A stretch of 64,000 bases of DNA from Absicoccus porci (GTDB taxonomy: Bacteria > Bacillota_I > Bacilli_A > Erysipelotrichales > Erysipelotrichaceae), in assembly GCF_003725415.1 (NCBI RefSeq), contig NZ_RJQC01000001.1:645362-709361 (forward strand), written 5' to 3'. The position numbers and the translations under genes are program-made. Positions 1-9,367 of the stretch are shown in pieces. The notes beneath the pieces are model-generated. The model had not been told where the DNA came from. It saw only the letters and a program-made list of their open reading frames with translations, and made no database searches. Numbering within the stretch: position 1 is the stretch's first letter; the number at the start of each line of letters is the position of its first letter.

Positions 1-9
1 TGGAATCAT
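1..9 (-). CDS. Start of a gene leaving the window (first three codons)
   Basis: Read on the minus strand, an ATG at 9-7 is followed by two more codons (M-I-P) before the window ends. A purine-rich ribosome binding site (AGAGGAGG, 27-20) lies about ten bases upstream, which is the only reason to call it. The product cannot be guessed. It would sit downstream of, and in the same direction as, the broken ATPase. Confidence 0.35.
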
Positions 10-96
10 AGGTAAAAATCCTCCTCTATAATTCCTTCGGATTATGTTTAAAATTCCGCTTTTTGGCTTGTCAAGTGTTTTTTACACTTCTTGCAC

Positions 97-132
97 AAAA
101 AAAAGAGCCCTACCTATTTATAGGTAAGACTC
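97..132 (-). terminator. Rho-independent terminator after the broken ATPase
   Basis: On the minus strand an imperfect hairpin (132-105, arms GAG...CTC with an inner TACCTAT/ATAGGTA) is followed by eight T residues (104-97). It sits about 50 bases after the ATPase stop codon. Confidence 0.75.
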
Positions 133-185
133 ATAAATTTAAGAATTGTCTTAACTTAATGACATTGGTTAGATGCCTTCGTCTT

Positions 186-2276
186 TTAAGATAGTAATAA
201 TGATGGTTGTTGTTCTTTAGCCGTTAAGCCTGTCATACAATTTAAGGAAATACCAATGATTGATGCATTATGGAGTAGGGCAGTCATAGATGGCTGTAGG
301 ATTCCAAACATACCTAGATTGATCAATCCAGAATTAAATCCCATGATGAAATCATATGTGTGCTTATTTCGCTGGTTGAGCGCATTGCATAATTGACGTA
401 ATGTCACAAGTGCTTGTAAATCATTTTCGGCAATGGTAATATCTGCGACTTCACGTGCAATAGGCGCTCCTGAGGTAATCGCGATACCAACATCGGCTAC
501 AGAAAGTGCCGGAGTATCATTGATGCCGTTACCAACCATGATAACTGTATGACCCAATGCATGTTCTTGTTCGATAAATGCAGCTTTATCTTCTGGTAAT
601 ACTTCTGAACAATAATCATCCAGTCCTAAACGAGAAGCAACGGCTTTGGCTGTTCGATCACTATCACCCGTCAACATGACAATTTTTTAAATCCAACATC
701 ATGTAATTGGTGAATGACTTGTTTGGCTTCTTCTTTAATTGGATCTTCGATTAAGATTACAGCCGCTAATTGTCCACCAATCGATAAATACAAGTGGGAA
801 TATTCATCTGGCAAGTTATCGAATTTTTCTTGTTCACCTTCAGGTATGGTGATACCTTCATCTTCAAAGATGAAATGATAACTGCCAATTCGCAATAAGA
901 CGCCATTGATATCACTCGCAATGCCATGTGCGACAATGTATTTGACTTCGGAATGTTCTTCTTCATGACGAAGATGCAGTTCATCCGATCATTTGACTAC
1001 CGCATTGGCAATGGAGTGTGGATAGTGTTCTTCCAAACAAGCTGCCAAACGCAACATTTCGATAGGCTCATGATCTCCAAAAGCAATCACATCTTTTACT
1101 TTTGGTTCGGCTTTGGTCAAAATACCGGTCTTATCAAAAACAATGGTTTTCGCTTGCGTATAATCTTCCATCACTTTGCCGCCTTTTACGGTAATTCCTT
1201 CTAGACTTGCATCATGCATGGCGCTTAAGAAGGATATTGGCATCGAAAGTTTCAATGCACAACAGAAATCAACCATCATGATCGAGTAAGCACGGGTCAC
1301 ATTTCGTGTGAACAGATAGGTCAGAGCTGTTGCCGCAAATGTTACCGGAAATAAGTGATCTGCAAGATTGGATATTCGTGTTCCGGTATTTGATTTTAAT
1401 TTTTCTGAATCTTCGATCATACTGACCGGAACCGGAAACTTTGGTTACTTGGATGACCAATTGACCTTCATCCATCACTGTTCCTGCAAAGACTGGCGCT
1501 CCTTCGGATTTATGAACCGATAGTGGTTCACCCGTAATGGAAGATTGGTTGACCATCGCATCACCACTTACAACAAGACCATCCAACGGAATCATGTTGC
1601 CAGTACGTACGATAATTTGATCATTCAGTTTAATTTCCATGATAGGTACTAATGTATTGGTATCTTTTTCTTTACGCCATACTTTATCAATGTGCAAAGA
1701 CATCGCATTGGCCAGATCGTCCACCGATTTACGATGGGTCCACTCTTCCATGATGTCGCCAACACCTAATAGGAACATCACACTGCCAGCTGTATCAAAA
1801 TCTTGACGAATCAGAGCAAAGGTAACGCTTGTCTCATCCAATACATGCACATCTAGTTTACCTTTGGACAACGATTTCAAGCCATGTAGAACAAATGGAA
1901 CGGCTTTGATCAAACGGATGGAACTTCGAATTGGAACTGGTAAAAACCATCGAATAATGATCCTTGCGGCGATGTGATCAAACATTTTATCTTCATAATA
2001 TCGTTGAATCTCTCGTCCTGTATGTTCGGCTACTTTGGGCTTACAAGTTTTATAGTCAAAAGAAGATAGACAATCAATAATTCTTTGACGTGTATCTGTT
2101 TTTCCATCATAAAGGATCGTGGCATCGGCGGTTCGATCGTATACTTTTACACGATTTACACCTGCTAATTCTTTGATCCAGTATTCTACTTGATCTGCTT
2201 CAGGCAGTGTCATATAACATTGATGTAAATGAATACGTAAGCGACCTAAGGATTCATGTTTTATTGTACAATCCAA
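186..2276 (-). pseudogene. Broken heavy-metal P1B-type ATPase
   Basis: The gene would encode a metal-transporting P-type ATPase of the inner membrane. Recognisable parts in order are a degenerate HMA-like N-terminus without a CxxC, the TGEP actuator motif, a membrane segment with CCALKLS in place of CPC, the phosphorylation site (DKTGI rather than DKTGT), and GNGINDTP in place of the hinge GDGxNDxP. The frame is broken three times: near 1420, where several bases seem lost between VSGSGQ and MIEDSEKL; at 989-991, where an in-frame TGA follows NAVVK with the homologous sequence continuing behind it; and near 680-686, where an A-run is one base short after GFKK. The D-to-N change in the hinge motif is a further sign that selection is gone. 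A DUF6110-type partner gene directly upstream is also damaged. Sequencing error could explain the homopolymer break but not all of this. Confidence 0.85.
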
Positions 2277-2305
2277 AATATTTCTCCTTTCTAAAAAAGA
2301 TGCGT

Positions 2306-2591
2306 TTAAGCCGCATCTTCTTGTGCCAATAGAGCTTTCGCATCGGCAATTTCTTTTTCACGTGCTTCAAATAGCACGTTTTTGATTGATATCATTCGCA
2401 TCCGCATTGACATCTTCACAGTTTTCTTTTAGGGTGGTCAATGTCTTTTTTACACTGTCACCACCATGCTTTACAGCAGCTGTTACATGGGTATAAACAT
2501 TTTTTGCATCTTTTGATGAAAGAATCGATACACCAGCTGAACCTAAGAGAAAACCATAGCTAATTAAGCGTGCTGTTTTCCATGGACTTAT
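2306..2591 (-). pseudogene. Decayed DUF6110-type small protein
   Basis: A strong ribosome binding site (AAAGGAG) is followed by a reading frame that would begin ATA-AGT-CCA-TGG, giving SPWKTARLISYGFLLGSAG and on into SKDAKNVYTHVTAAV. This matches my memory of the DUF6110 family, short proteins encoded just before heavy-metal P-type ATPases in Firmicutes. The expected ATG is ATA (2591-2589). Near the end the frame is broken by one extra base around 2369-2371 (GCTATTTGA); removing it restores KRAIEAREKEIADAKALLA to the stop at 2306. It lies 29 bases before the equally broken ATPase, so the two genes seem to have decayed together. The family name is from recall, not a search. Confidence 0.7.
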
Positions 2592-2707
2592 TTTATATAT
2601 CTCCTTTAATAGTATATGTTCTATATAACTGTGATAGACATGGCTAATTTAAATGTCAAAATTTATTTGTTTATCGAAATGATGTGAAAATATGGGATAA
2701 GTATTTC

Positions 2708-2736
2708 TTTATTGCCTGTGGGAAGTTTGTTATAAT
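2708..2736 (+). promoter_or_regulatory. Promoter for the Asp23-like gene
   Basis: A perfect TATAAT (2731-2736) lies 17 bases after a weak -35 (TTTATT, 2708-2713). The ATG at 2760 follows with a GAAGGTG ribosome binding site. The 2592-2707 stretch is otherwise featureless. Confidence 0.6.
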
Positions 2737-2759
2737 AAAGAAGAAATGAAGGTGAAATT

Positions 2760-3089
2760 ATGGCCCAAGAATATATAACATTAGAACCACAAAATGAATA
2801 TGGAACGGTTCAATTAAATAAATCCGTGTTTTCAAGTATCGCTCTGAATGTGATTGAAGAGAATGACCAAGTGCAATTGGTTGAAGGCAATCGTCCTTTG
2901 AAGGGTGGTATCCAAACAGTGATTGACCACAATACATTAAAATTAACAATTCCTGTGAAAATGAATTATAAAGCGCATGTGACCGATACATGTGCTGAAC
3001 TTCAAAACAAGATCTTTGAAAGTATTTCTTATATGACGGATTTCAAACCAGAATCAATTGAGATCCAGGTGGTTGGTTTTATTTTTTAG
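2760..3089 (+). CDS. Asp23/Gls24 family protein (YqhY-like)
   Basis: A 109-residue protein of the Asp23 (alkaline shock / Gls24) family. The pattern of an N-terminal YGTVQLNKSVFSSIALNVI helix followed by short strands and a helix (CAELQNKIFESI) ending in VQVVGF-type sequence fits the family. In Bacillus the relative YqhY lies directly upstream of nusB and is linked to control of fatty-acid synthesis; here a nucleotidase gene sits between it and nusB. The protein has no signal peptide or membrane segment. It has its own promoter and is followed at once by a hairpin with a T-tract, so part of the transcripts probably ends there. Family assignment is fairly sure; the role is inference. Confidence 0.8.
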   Translation: MAQEYITLEPQNEYGTVQLNKSVFSSIALNVIEENDQVQLVEGNRPLKGGIQTVIDHNTLKLTIPVKMNYKAHVTDTCAELQNKIFESISYMTDFKPESIEIQVVGFIF

Positions 3090-3115
3090 GAAATCTTTTG
3101 TGATTTCCTTTTTTT
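3089..3115 (+). terminator. Terminator or attenuator after the Asp23-like gene
   Basis: A perfect 7-bp stem (GGAAATC/GATTTCC, 3089-3108) with a six-base loop is followed by seven T residues. The next gene starts only 15 bases later, so some read-through into the operon is likely. Confidence 0.8.
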
Positions 3116-3130
3116 AAAAGGAGTAGATCT

Positions 3131-4030
3131 ATGAGTGTATCTTTCCATGATTATTTAGTCATTGGAATTTCATCCCGTGCTTTATTTGATTTAGAAGAAG
3201 CCAATGAAATCTTTGAAACACAAGGACTGGATGCATATCGGGAATATCAGTTTGCACATGAAGAAGATATTTTAAAACCCGGTTCGGGCTTTCCATTAAT
3301 CAAGAAATTCTTGGATATTAATGCCAAGATGAATAAAAAACTGGTAGAAGTCATCGTGATGTCTCGTAATTCAGCAGAAACATCATTACGAATCATCAAT
3401 TCTTTGGAACACTATGATCTTGATATTGGTCGTATGGTCATGAGTGGTGGGGAAAATATTTCGCGTTATTTAAAAGCATTTGATGTCGATTTATTTTTAT
3501 CCGCCAATGCCAAAGATGTAGAACTAGCTATTGAAGATGGGTATCCAGCTGGATTGATTTATCCACATGCGAAATATGATTTGCCATCCGATCAAATTCG
3601 TATTGCTTTTGATGCAGATGCAGTATTATTTTCGGATCAATCCGAACAGATTTATAAAGCCAAGGGATTGGATGCATTTGTAGCCAATGAAATCAAAAAT
3701 CAAGATACGGCCATGGAACAAGGGCCGATGGCACATTTCTTATTTCGTCTGGCCCAACTTCAAAAAGCTTGTGCCAATACGCATTATTTACGTACTGCCA
3801 TCGTAACAGCACGGGATAAAAATGCGGGTATTCGTGTCATCAAGACCTTACGTCAATGGCATATTATCGTAGATGAGATCTTTTTTCTACAAGGAGCTAA
3901 AAAAGCAGATATATTGGCAAGCTTTGGTGCGGATATCTTTTTTGATGATCAAGATATTCATGCTGGACCAGCCAGTGAAGTAGTTCCGAGTGCCCGTGTA
4001 TTACCAACCAACAATAAGGAGAAAACATGA
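3131..4030 (+). CDS. Cytosolic 5'-nucleotidase I-like protein (PF06189 type)
   Basis: A 299-residue cytosolic protein resembling the cN-I type 5'-nucleotidases, which remove phosphate from nucleoside monophosphates. Typical family sequence is seen at the start (VIGISSRALFDLEEANEIF), in LKPGSGFPLIKKFL, in VIVMSRNSAETSLRI and in SGGENISRYLKAF. The acidic segment IRIAFDADAVLFSD near residue 160 looks like the HAD-type nucleophile motif (DxDxxLF). A clear AAGGAG lies before the ATG. It overlaps nusB by four bases (ATGA), so the two are translationally coupled. The gene is not usually found in this operon in Bacillus. The substrate cannot be read from the sequence. Confidence 0.75.
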   Translation: MSVSFHDYLVIGISSRALFDLEEANEIFETQGLDAYREYQFAHEEDILKPGSGFPLIKKFLDINAKMNKKLVEVIVMSRNSAETSLRIINSLEHYDLDIGRMVMSGGENISRYLKAFDVDLFLSANAKDVELAIEDGYPAGLIYPHAKYDLPSDQIRIAFDADAVLFSDQSEQIYKAKGLDAFVANEIKNQDTAMEQGPMAHFLFRLAQLQKACANTHYLRTAIVTARDKNAGIRVIKTLRQWHIIVDEIFFLQGAKKADILASFGADIFFDDQDIHAGPASEVVPSARVLPTNNKEKT

Positions 4031-4404
4031 AACGACATGAACAGAGAGAAATCGCACTAAATAGTTTATATCAACATTTATTGCTGAATAAAGACATACG
4101 AAAATGTGTATATGAAGCCATGCATGGTACCAATGAAATTGATGGGTATCTATATAGCATCACCGTCGATACGGTGGCTCATGAATACAATTATATTCAA
4201 ACAATTAATCATTTATTACGTAAAGATTGGACATTCAACCGGTTAAGTGTTTTGGAACAAGCTATTTTATTGATGGCTTGTCAAGAAATTTTAGTTAATC
4301 AAACACCTAAAGCGGTTGTTATTGATGAAGCCGTTGGACTGGCCAAAAAATATTGTGATGATGATTCTTATAAATTGATCAATGGGGTATTGGATCGACT
4401 ATGA
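4027..4404 (+). CDS. nusB: Transcription antitermination factor NusB
   Basis: A 125-residue all-helical protein of the NusB family, which binds boxA RNA with ribosomal protein S10 and helps RNA polymerase read through rRNA operons. Seen here are the N-terminal REIALNSLYQHLL helix and the family's C-terminal signature around LSVLEQAILLMACQEIL, followed by TPKAVVIDEAVGLAKKY and NGVLDRL. Length is normal. It overlaps both neighbours by four bases (ATGA), and xseA follows directly as in many Bacillota. Confidence 0.93.
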   Translation: MKRHEQREIALNSLYQHLLLNKDIRKCVYEAMHGTNEIDGYLYSITVDTVAHEYNYIQTINHLLRKDWTFNRLSVLEQAILLMACQEILVNQTPKAVVIDEAVGLAKKYCDDDSYKLINGVLDRL

Positions 4405-5828
4405 CAGATGAAATGGTTGTGAGTGTATCCCATGTTCTTTTACGTATCAAAACAACCTTAGAACAACAATTGAATCTTCATGATGTCTGGATCAGTGGTG
4501 AAGTTTCCAATTTGACCAAACATCGATCCGGTCACTATTATTTTTCTTTAAAAGATGAACGTGGCGCTATGAGCTGTGTGATGTTTGCGAGCTATGTCAA
4601 ACATTTGCGTTTTGATTTAGAAGAAGGCATGAAAGTTTTAGTCAAGGCCAGCGCCAATGTGTATCCTCAAAGAGGCTCTTTACAATTATATGTTACGTCA
4701 ATGCGACCCGATGGTTTAGGCGCTCTTTTCCTGGAATTAGAACAACGAAAAAAACGTCTTGAAGCACAAGGCTATTTTGATCCTACACATAAAAAAACCA
4801 AACCGGATGTGATTGAACACATTGCGATCATTACGGCCAAAGAAGGAGCGGCCATTCAAGATGTGATCACGACTGTACGGAAGCGTTGGCCGATGTTGAA
4901 GATGACTTTATATCCAGCCCTTGTACAAGGTCAAAAAGCAGCTGAAACCATAGTGGCTCGATTAAAACAAGCTGATGCCAAAGGGTATGATGCAATCTTG
5001 GTTGTACGTGGTGGAGGTTCTTTTGAAGATTTATTTTGTTTCAATGATGAAGAACTTGTAAAAACAATATATCACTGTCAGACGTATATTGTTTCTGGTG
5101 TCGGTCATGAAGTGGATACGACATTATGTGATCTTGTTGCTGATCATCGAAGTGTAACACCAACGGCAGCCGCGCAATGGGTCACACCCGATCAAAAAGA
5201 AGTATTGGCTCGTTTGGAGCAAATGCAGGCTACACTAAATTTTCAGATGCATCAACACCTCCAAAGTGCTAAGAAGCAATTGTACACCTATCAATCCAAT
5301 CGATATCTTTCCGATCCGAACACATGGATCATTGATAAACGATTACGATTGGATAATTTAGAACAAGCTCTGTCTCAAACAAAAGAGAAGATTACTGGCT
5401 TTGACAGTGATATCCATCACTATCAACAATCTTTGCAACAAGCTATGGGTGCAAAAATAAGAAAAGAAACGCAATTGTGTACCACTTATTTTCAACAATT
5501 GATGCAAGCTGGAAAGATATATACGCAAAAGCAGACACAAGATTTAAATCATGCCAAAGAGCGTACGCAAGATGCTTTAAAACATTATATAGAAAATCAA
5601 CAAAAACACTTAATCAAAAATGTTTCTTTGCTCGATGCCTATTCTCCTTTAAAGGTCATAGAGCGTGGCTATTCCATCACGATGGAAGATGGACAAGTGA
5701 TCCATTCCATCCATCAAGTACAAAATGGAAAAGTCATTCAAACGCAAGTAAAGGATGGTACCATTCTTTCCATGGTTACCGAATGTCAGGAGGAATCTCA
5801 TGCCAACAAAAAAACTGAAATTTCATGA
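4401..5828 (+). CDS. xseA: Exodeoxyribonuclease VII large subunit
   Basis: A 475-residue XseA. It forms exonuclease VII with XseB and degrades single-stranded DNA from both ends. The N-terminal OB fold (VWISGEVSNLTKHRSGHYYFSLKD) is followed by the catalytic domain with IAIITAKEGAAIQDV, VVRGGGSFEDLFCFNDE and VSGVGHEVDTTLCDLVAD. A long coiled-coil region (about residues 265-420) leads to a C-terminal segment with ERGYSIT. The start overlaps the nusB stop (ATGA). Its last 29 bases overlap xseB, which keeps the two subunits coupled. Confidence 0.95.
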   Translation: MTDEMVVSVSHVLLRIKTTLEQQLNLHDVWISGEVSNLTKHRSGHYYFSLKDERGAMSCVMFASYVKHLRFDLEEGMKVLVKASANVYPQRGSLQLYVTSMRPDGLGALFLELEQRKKRLEAQGYFDPTHKKTKPDVIEHIAIITAKEGAAIQDVITTVRKRWPMLKMTLYPALVQGQKAAETIVARLKQADAKGYDAILVVRGGGSFEDLFCFNDEELVKTIYHCQTYIVSGVGHEVDTTLCDLVADHRSVTPTAAAQWVTPDQKEVLARLEQMQATLNFQMHQHLQSAKKQLYTYQSNRYLSDPNTWIIDKRLRLDNLEQALSQTKEKITGFDSDIHHYQQSLQQAMGAKIRKETQLCTTYFQQLMQAGKIYTQKQTQDLNHAKERTQDALKHYIENQQKHLIKNVSLLDAYSPLKVIERGYSITMEDGQVIHSIHQVQNGKVIQTQVKDGTILSMVTECQEESHANKKTEIS

Positions 5829-6009
5829 AGCGATGAATCGTTTAGATGAAATTGTTACGGAATTAAATCGTGATGATCTTGAATTAGAAAAAGCGATGGA
5901 TTTATTTACAGAAGGAACGAAATTAGCTGCTCAATGTGAGACGCAATTGAAAGAATTTGAACAGAAAGTAGAACAATTATCCAATCAAAAGGAGACTACC
6001 AATGATTGA
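5800..6009 (+). CDS. xseB: Exodeoxyribonuclease VII small subunit
   Basis: A 69-residue XseB with the family pattern KLKFHEAMNRLDEIVTEL, followed by DLELEKAMDLFTEGTKL and a C-terminal coiled coil. The start is the ATG at 5800 behind AGGAGG. An earlier in-frame ATG at 5755 would add 15 residues unlike the family and lacks a binding site. The end overlaps ispA by eight bases. Confidence 0.93.
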   Translation: MPTKKLKFHEAMNRLDEIVTELNRDDLELEKAMDLFTEGTKLAAQCETQLKEFEQKVEQLSNQKETTND

Positions 6010-6850
6010 TCTTGATGCATTTGAATCCTATCTTCAAACCAAAGTCAAAGAAGGACAAGAAGGTCGTGTAAAATCGGCCATGGCCTATTCCTTAGTCAAT
6101 GGTGGAAAGCGCATGCGTCCGCAATTGCTTTTTGCGACTTTGCAACTATATGGTTTTGATCCAACCATTGGTTTTCCTTGTGCCAGTGCAATTGAAATGA
6201 TTCATACCTATTCATTGATTCATGATGACTTGCCAGCTATGGATGATGATGATATGCGACGAGGACAGCCAAGCTGCCATGTTCAATTTGATGAAGCTAC
6301 TGCTATTTTAGCTGGTGATGGTTTATTGACACGAGCATTTGATGTTGTCTTAGAGACAAATGTCGATGCAGAAAAAAAAGTCGGTCTTGTTTCTGCATTA
6401 AGTAAATATTCAGGTGTCGATGGCATGATTTATGGACAAGAATTGGATCTTAAAGCAGAATCAGCAAAAAATCTAACGTTAGATGATGTATTTTCTATTG
6501 ATACGTATAAAACCGCAAAACTTTTAACTTTACCATTTGTCTGTGCTGCCATCATTGCAGGTAAAGAAGAGGATATTCCTACTTGGCAAAAAATTGGTTA
6601 TGCACTAGGTATTCAATTTCAGATTCAAGATGATATTTTGGATCAAACCCAATCCAGTCAGGCTTTAGGAAAATCAACAAGTGATAATGAAAATCATAAA
6701 CAAACATTTGTTTCCTTGATGGGATTAGAAGCAGCAAAAAAGAAGGTTCTTTCTTATCAAACGGAAATTGAAACCATGCTTTCTAGCTTTGAAGGAGATT
6801 TATCTTACTTACAAACATTGATTGATTTTATGACCAAACGTACATATTGA
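6002..6850 (+). CDS. ispA: Farnesyl/geranyl diphosphate synthase (class IspA)
   Basis: A 282-residue trans-prenyl diphosphate synthase that joins isopentenyl diphosphate to allylic diphosphates, supplying precursors for undecaprenyl phosphate and quinones. Both aspartate-rich magnesium sites are present: HDDLPAMDDDDMRRG (about residue 75-90) and QFQIQDDILD (about 210-220). The upstream NGGKRMRPQLL motif is also intact. GGAG lies just ahead of the ATG. It belongs to the xse-isp operon, with the dxs-like gene 14 bases downstream. Product chain length is inferred from position, not seen. Confidence 0.9.
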   Translation: MIDLDAFESYLQTKVKEGQEGRVKSAMAYSLVNGGKRMRPQLLFATLQLYGFDPTIGFPCASAIEMIHTYSLIHDDLPAMDDDDMRRGQPSCHVQFDEATAILAGDGLLTRAFDVVLETNVDAEKKVGLVSALSKYSGVDGMIYGQELDLKAESAKNLTLDDVFSIDTYKTAKLLTLPFVCAAIIAGKEEDIPTWQKIGYALGIQFQIQDDILDQTQSSQALGKSTSDNENHKQTFVSLMGLEAAKKKVLSYQTEIETMLSSFEGDLSYLQTLIDFMTKRTY

Positions 6851-6864
6851 AATGAGGGAGATAT

Positions 6865-8658
6865 ATGCGTCTATACGACATTGAAACGCCAGAACAAATC
6901 AGGAATTTATCGGAAGAGCAATTATCGACTGTAGCCGATGATATACGTGATTTTATCATTCAAACCATTGCCCAAAAAGGAGGGTACTTGGCGGATAATT
7001 TAAGTGTTGTGGATGCGATGGTTGCCTTACATTTTGTTTTTCAAACACCCCAGGATCAATTATTGATCGATGGCGGACATCAATGTTTAGCCCATAAAAT
7101 TCTAACGGGTCGTTCACCCACGTTTTCAACCTATCGCCAAGCCAATGGTTTAAAAACGTATTGTTCTTGTGATGAAAGTACCTATGATACTTGGAATAGC
7201 ATGCCTATTGGCAGTTCGCTTGCAGTGGCTTTTGGATTGGCTTGTGCTCGCGATAAAGCCAAAGAAACGTATCAGATCATCGATTTCATTGATTCAAAAG
7301 GCATAATTACAGGCTCTAGCTTAGAGGCTCTTTACCAAATTGGATATGCTCAACATGGCATGGTCATCATCTTTAATGAAATGATTCAGACGAAAACAAA
7401 ATCGAATCGAATTATCGAAACATTATCGTCCTTTCGTTCCAGCAAAGCGTATCGCAAAGCGAAGGAAAGCGTCAATGACACCTTGCGTTCCAATCGAATT
7501 GGCAATGGTGTGGCAAGTGCTTTTGGATCTGTGAAAGATCATATCAAAGATAATTTATTGAATGATAATTTATTCCAAAATATGGGGTTTGATTATCTAG
7601 GACCTATCGATGGACATGACATGCATGCTTTGATCAATGCTTTCCAAGCAGCTAAAGCATCCAGTCGTCCTATTGTTGTCCATATTCAAACGCATCCTTC
7701 CTATGGATATCCATATGCGCAGGATCAAAATGGCTGGCAAGAAGTGATGCCTTTTCATCAAGATACGGGAAAATCCAAACTTTTAGTTTCCAAAGACCAA
7801 TGCAGCTGGGAGACATGGATCGATACTTGTATCACTGTATTACAGAAACAAAATCCCAAATTATCAAAGATTGATCCATCACTTTCGTCTCGTCCCAATC
7901 TAGCCTTAGGAATGGCGGCAGGAATTGCGAAAAAAGGATATCACCCTTTTGTTCAGATTCAAGCCAAAGATATTGGCCAATGCATCGATACCATTCAAGC
8001 CCATTTAGCCAATATGAAAAGTCCCATCATTGTCGGTGTAAATAATGCAGGTATTGCGGATGGTAAAGGCGATATTCAGCAGGGAATCTATGATATCCGG
8101 CTTTTATCTTCGATTCCGGATATTATGATTTCCCAGCCAAAAGACAGTCAAGAAGCATTAGATTTATTATATACAGCTTCACAAACCCAAAATCCTTTTT
8201 TCATTCGCTATCCATTTGGTATTGTGAGTAAACCATCCGAACAAATAGGTCATTTATTGCCAATTGGTTCTTGGTCACAATTTCAAATTGGCTTGGATCC
8301 AAAATGTATCGTGATTACCTATGGACAAGAATTTGATCGTATTGTTTCCAAGGCCAAAGAAAATCAATGGGATATGATCGTGATCAATGCACGATTCTTT
8401 AAACCCGTCGATGAAAAGATCCTCAAACAAATGTTTTTAATGCAGTTGCCTATCTATATTTTTGAACCCGATGCAAAAGGCTCTTTATCCGCTTTAGTGA
8501 TGCAAGTGTATACCAAAATAATGAAACCGGTACATGTCCTTGGTATTGAAAATCATTTTGTTCAACAAGGATCCGTACGTTCCATCCGTATTCATGAACA
8601 TATTTCAGTGAATGCCTTGTTTAAGGAAATCGATCATGAACAACATGCGGTTAGATAA
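6865..8658 (+). CDS. Dxs-like protein lacking the TPP motif and catalytic Glu
   Basis: A 597-residue protein with the layout of 1-deoxy-D-xylulose-5-phosphate synthase, which makes DXP from pyruvate and glyceraldehyde 3-phosphate. Family landmarks remain: GGHQCLAHKILTGR (residues 70-83), FDYLGPIDGHDMHAL, and a transketolase-like central domain with QQGIYDIRLLSSIPD. Key catalytic features are gone. The thiamine-diphosphate motif GDGxLTGG reads DSKGIITGSS (near 143-152). The matching NDN reads FNE (near 170). The HSSTS segment reads MPIGSS. The IAEQH motif holding the catalytic glutamate reads SSRPN (near 343-347). It keeps the usual place between ispA and tlyA, and the frame is open throughout, so it is not a simple pseudogene. 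It may be inactive as a DXP synthase or have another role; an intact dxs could lie elsewhere in the genome. Confidence 0.8.
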   Translation: MRLYDIETPEQIRNLSEEQLSTVADDIRDFIIQTIAQKGGYLADNLSVVDAMVALHFVFQTPQDQLLIDGGHQCLAHKILTGRSPTFSTYRQANGLKTYCSCDESTYDTWNSMPIGSSLAVAFGLACARDKAKETYQIIDFIDSKGIITGSSLEALYQIGYAQHGMVIIFNEMIQTKTKSNRIIETLSSFRSSKAYRKAKESVNDTLRSNRIGNGVASAFGSVKDHIKDNLLNDNLFQNMGFDYLGPIDGHDMHALINAFQAAKASSRPIVVHIQTHPSYGYPYAQDQNGWQEVMPFHQDTGKSKLLVSKDQCSWETWIDTCITVLQKQNPKLSKIDPSLSSRPNLALGMAAGIAKKGYHPFVQIQAKDIGQCIDTIQAHLANMKSPIIVGVNNAGIADGKGDIQQGIYDIRLLSSIPDIMISQPKDSQEALDLLYTASQTQNPFFIRYPFGIVSKPSEQIGHLLPIGSWSQFQIGLDPKCIVITYGQEFDRIVSKAKENQWDMIVINARFFKPVDEKILKQMFLMQLPIYIFEPDAKGSLSALVMQVYTKIMKPVHVLGIENHFVQQGSVRSIRIHEHISVNALFKEIDHEQHAVR

Positions 8659-9367
8659 AGTCTGTGCCATTCAGATTGGTTCGCGAACAAAAGCCCAAGA
8701 TCATATCAAAAAAGGTTTGGTCGAAGTGAATGGGAAAGTCATTCAAAAATCAAGTTTTTTGGTTACGGAACAGGATTCCATCGTAATAAAGAATGATGGC
8801 TATGAATTTGTATCAAGAGCTGCCTATAAATTATTAGGAGCTATGGATACTTTCCATATTGATATTTCTCATCAGGTAGTTTTGGACATTGGTGCAAGTA
8901 CCGGAGGTTTCACAGATGTTTGTTTACGGCATGATGCAAAAAAAGTATATGCGTTAGATGTGGGACATTTACAGTTGTCACCGAAACTAGAAACGGATCC
9001 TCGCGTTATTAAGATGGAAGGAAAGAATGCTCGTGAATTAGAAGTCAGTTGGTTTGATGAGCCAATCGATTTTATTTGTATGGATGTGAGTTTTATTTCT
9101 TGTCAAACCATTTTGGAACATGTATTCACACAAATGATTCCTTCTCATTTGGTGGTATTGGTCAAACCTCAATTTGAGTGTGGACCACAGGCATTAAATA
9201 AACACGGTGTTTTAAAAAATGAAAAATTAGCAAAACAAATTATTGCACAAAAAGAAGCATTTCTGAAAATGTATTATAAAAATGTGGATGTCATGAAAAG
9301 TCCCATTCAAGGTCGTTCCGGTAATCAGGAATATGTTGTTTATGCCCAAGAAAGGAGATCGAAATGA
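8636..9367 (+). CDS. tlyA: TlyA-type S4-domain RNA methyltransferase/hemolysin A
   Basis: A 243-residue protein of the TlyA family. The N-terminal S4 RNA-binding domain (MRLDKVC...RTKAQDHIKKGLVEVNGKVI) is followed by an FtsJ-like methyltransferase domain with the SAM motif LDIGASTGGFTDVCL (near residue 80), YALDVGHLQL and FICMDVSFIS. Known members methylate ribosomal RNA with SAM. The chosen ATG at 8636 has AAGGAA ahead of it and overlaps the dxs-like gene by 23 bases; the longer frame from 8612 adds residues not typical of the family. The argR gene often found between tlyA and recN in Bacillus is absent, and recN overlaps by four bases. Confidence 0.88.
   Translation: MNNMRLDKVCAIQIGSRTKAQDHIKKGLVEVNGKVIQKSSFLVTEQDSIVIKNDGYEFVSRAAYKLLGAMDTFHIDISHQVVLDIGASTGGFTDVCLRHDAKKVYALDVGHLQLSPKLETDPRVIKMEGKNARELEVSWFDEPIDFICMDVSFISCQTILEHVFTQMIPSHLVVLVKPQFECGPQALNKHGVLKNEKLAKQIIAQKEAFLKMYYKNVDVMKSPIQGRSGNQEYVVYAQERRSK

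Noticed and set aside
989-991. TGA read as tryptophan (Mollicutes code) in the ATPase
   Set aside because: Other genes use TGA as a normal stop (for example ATGA overlaps at nusB, xseA and mcrC), and the ATPase has other defects.
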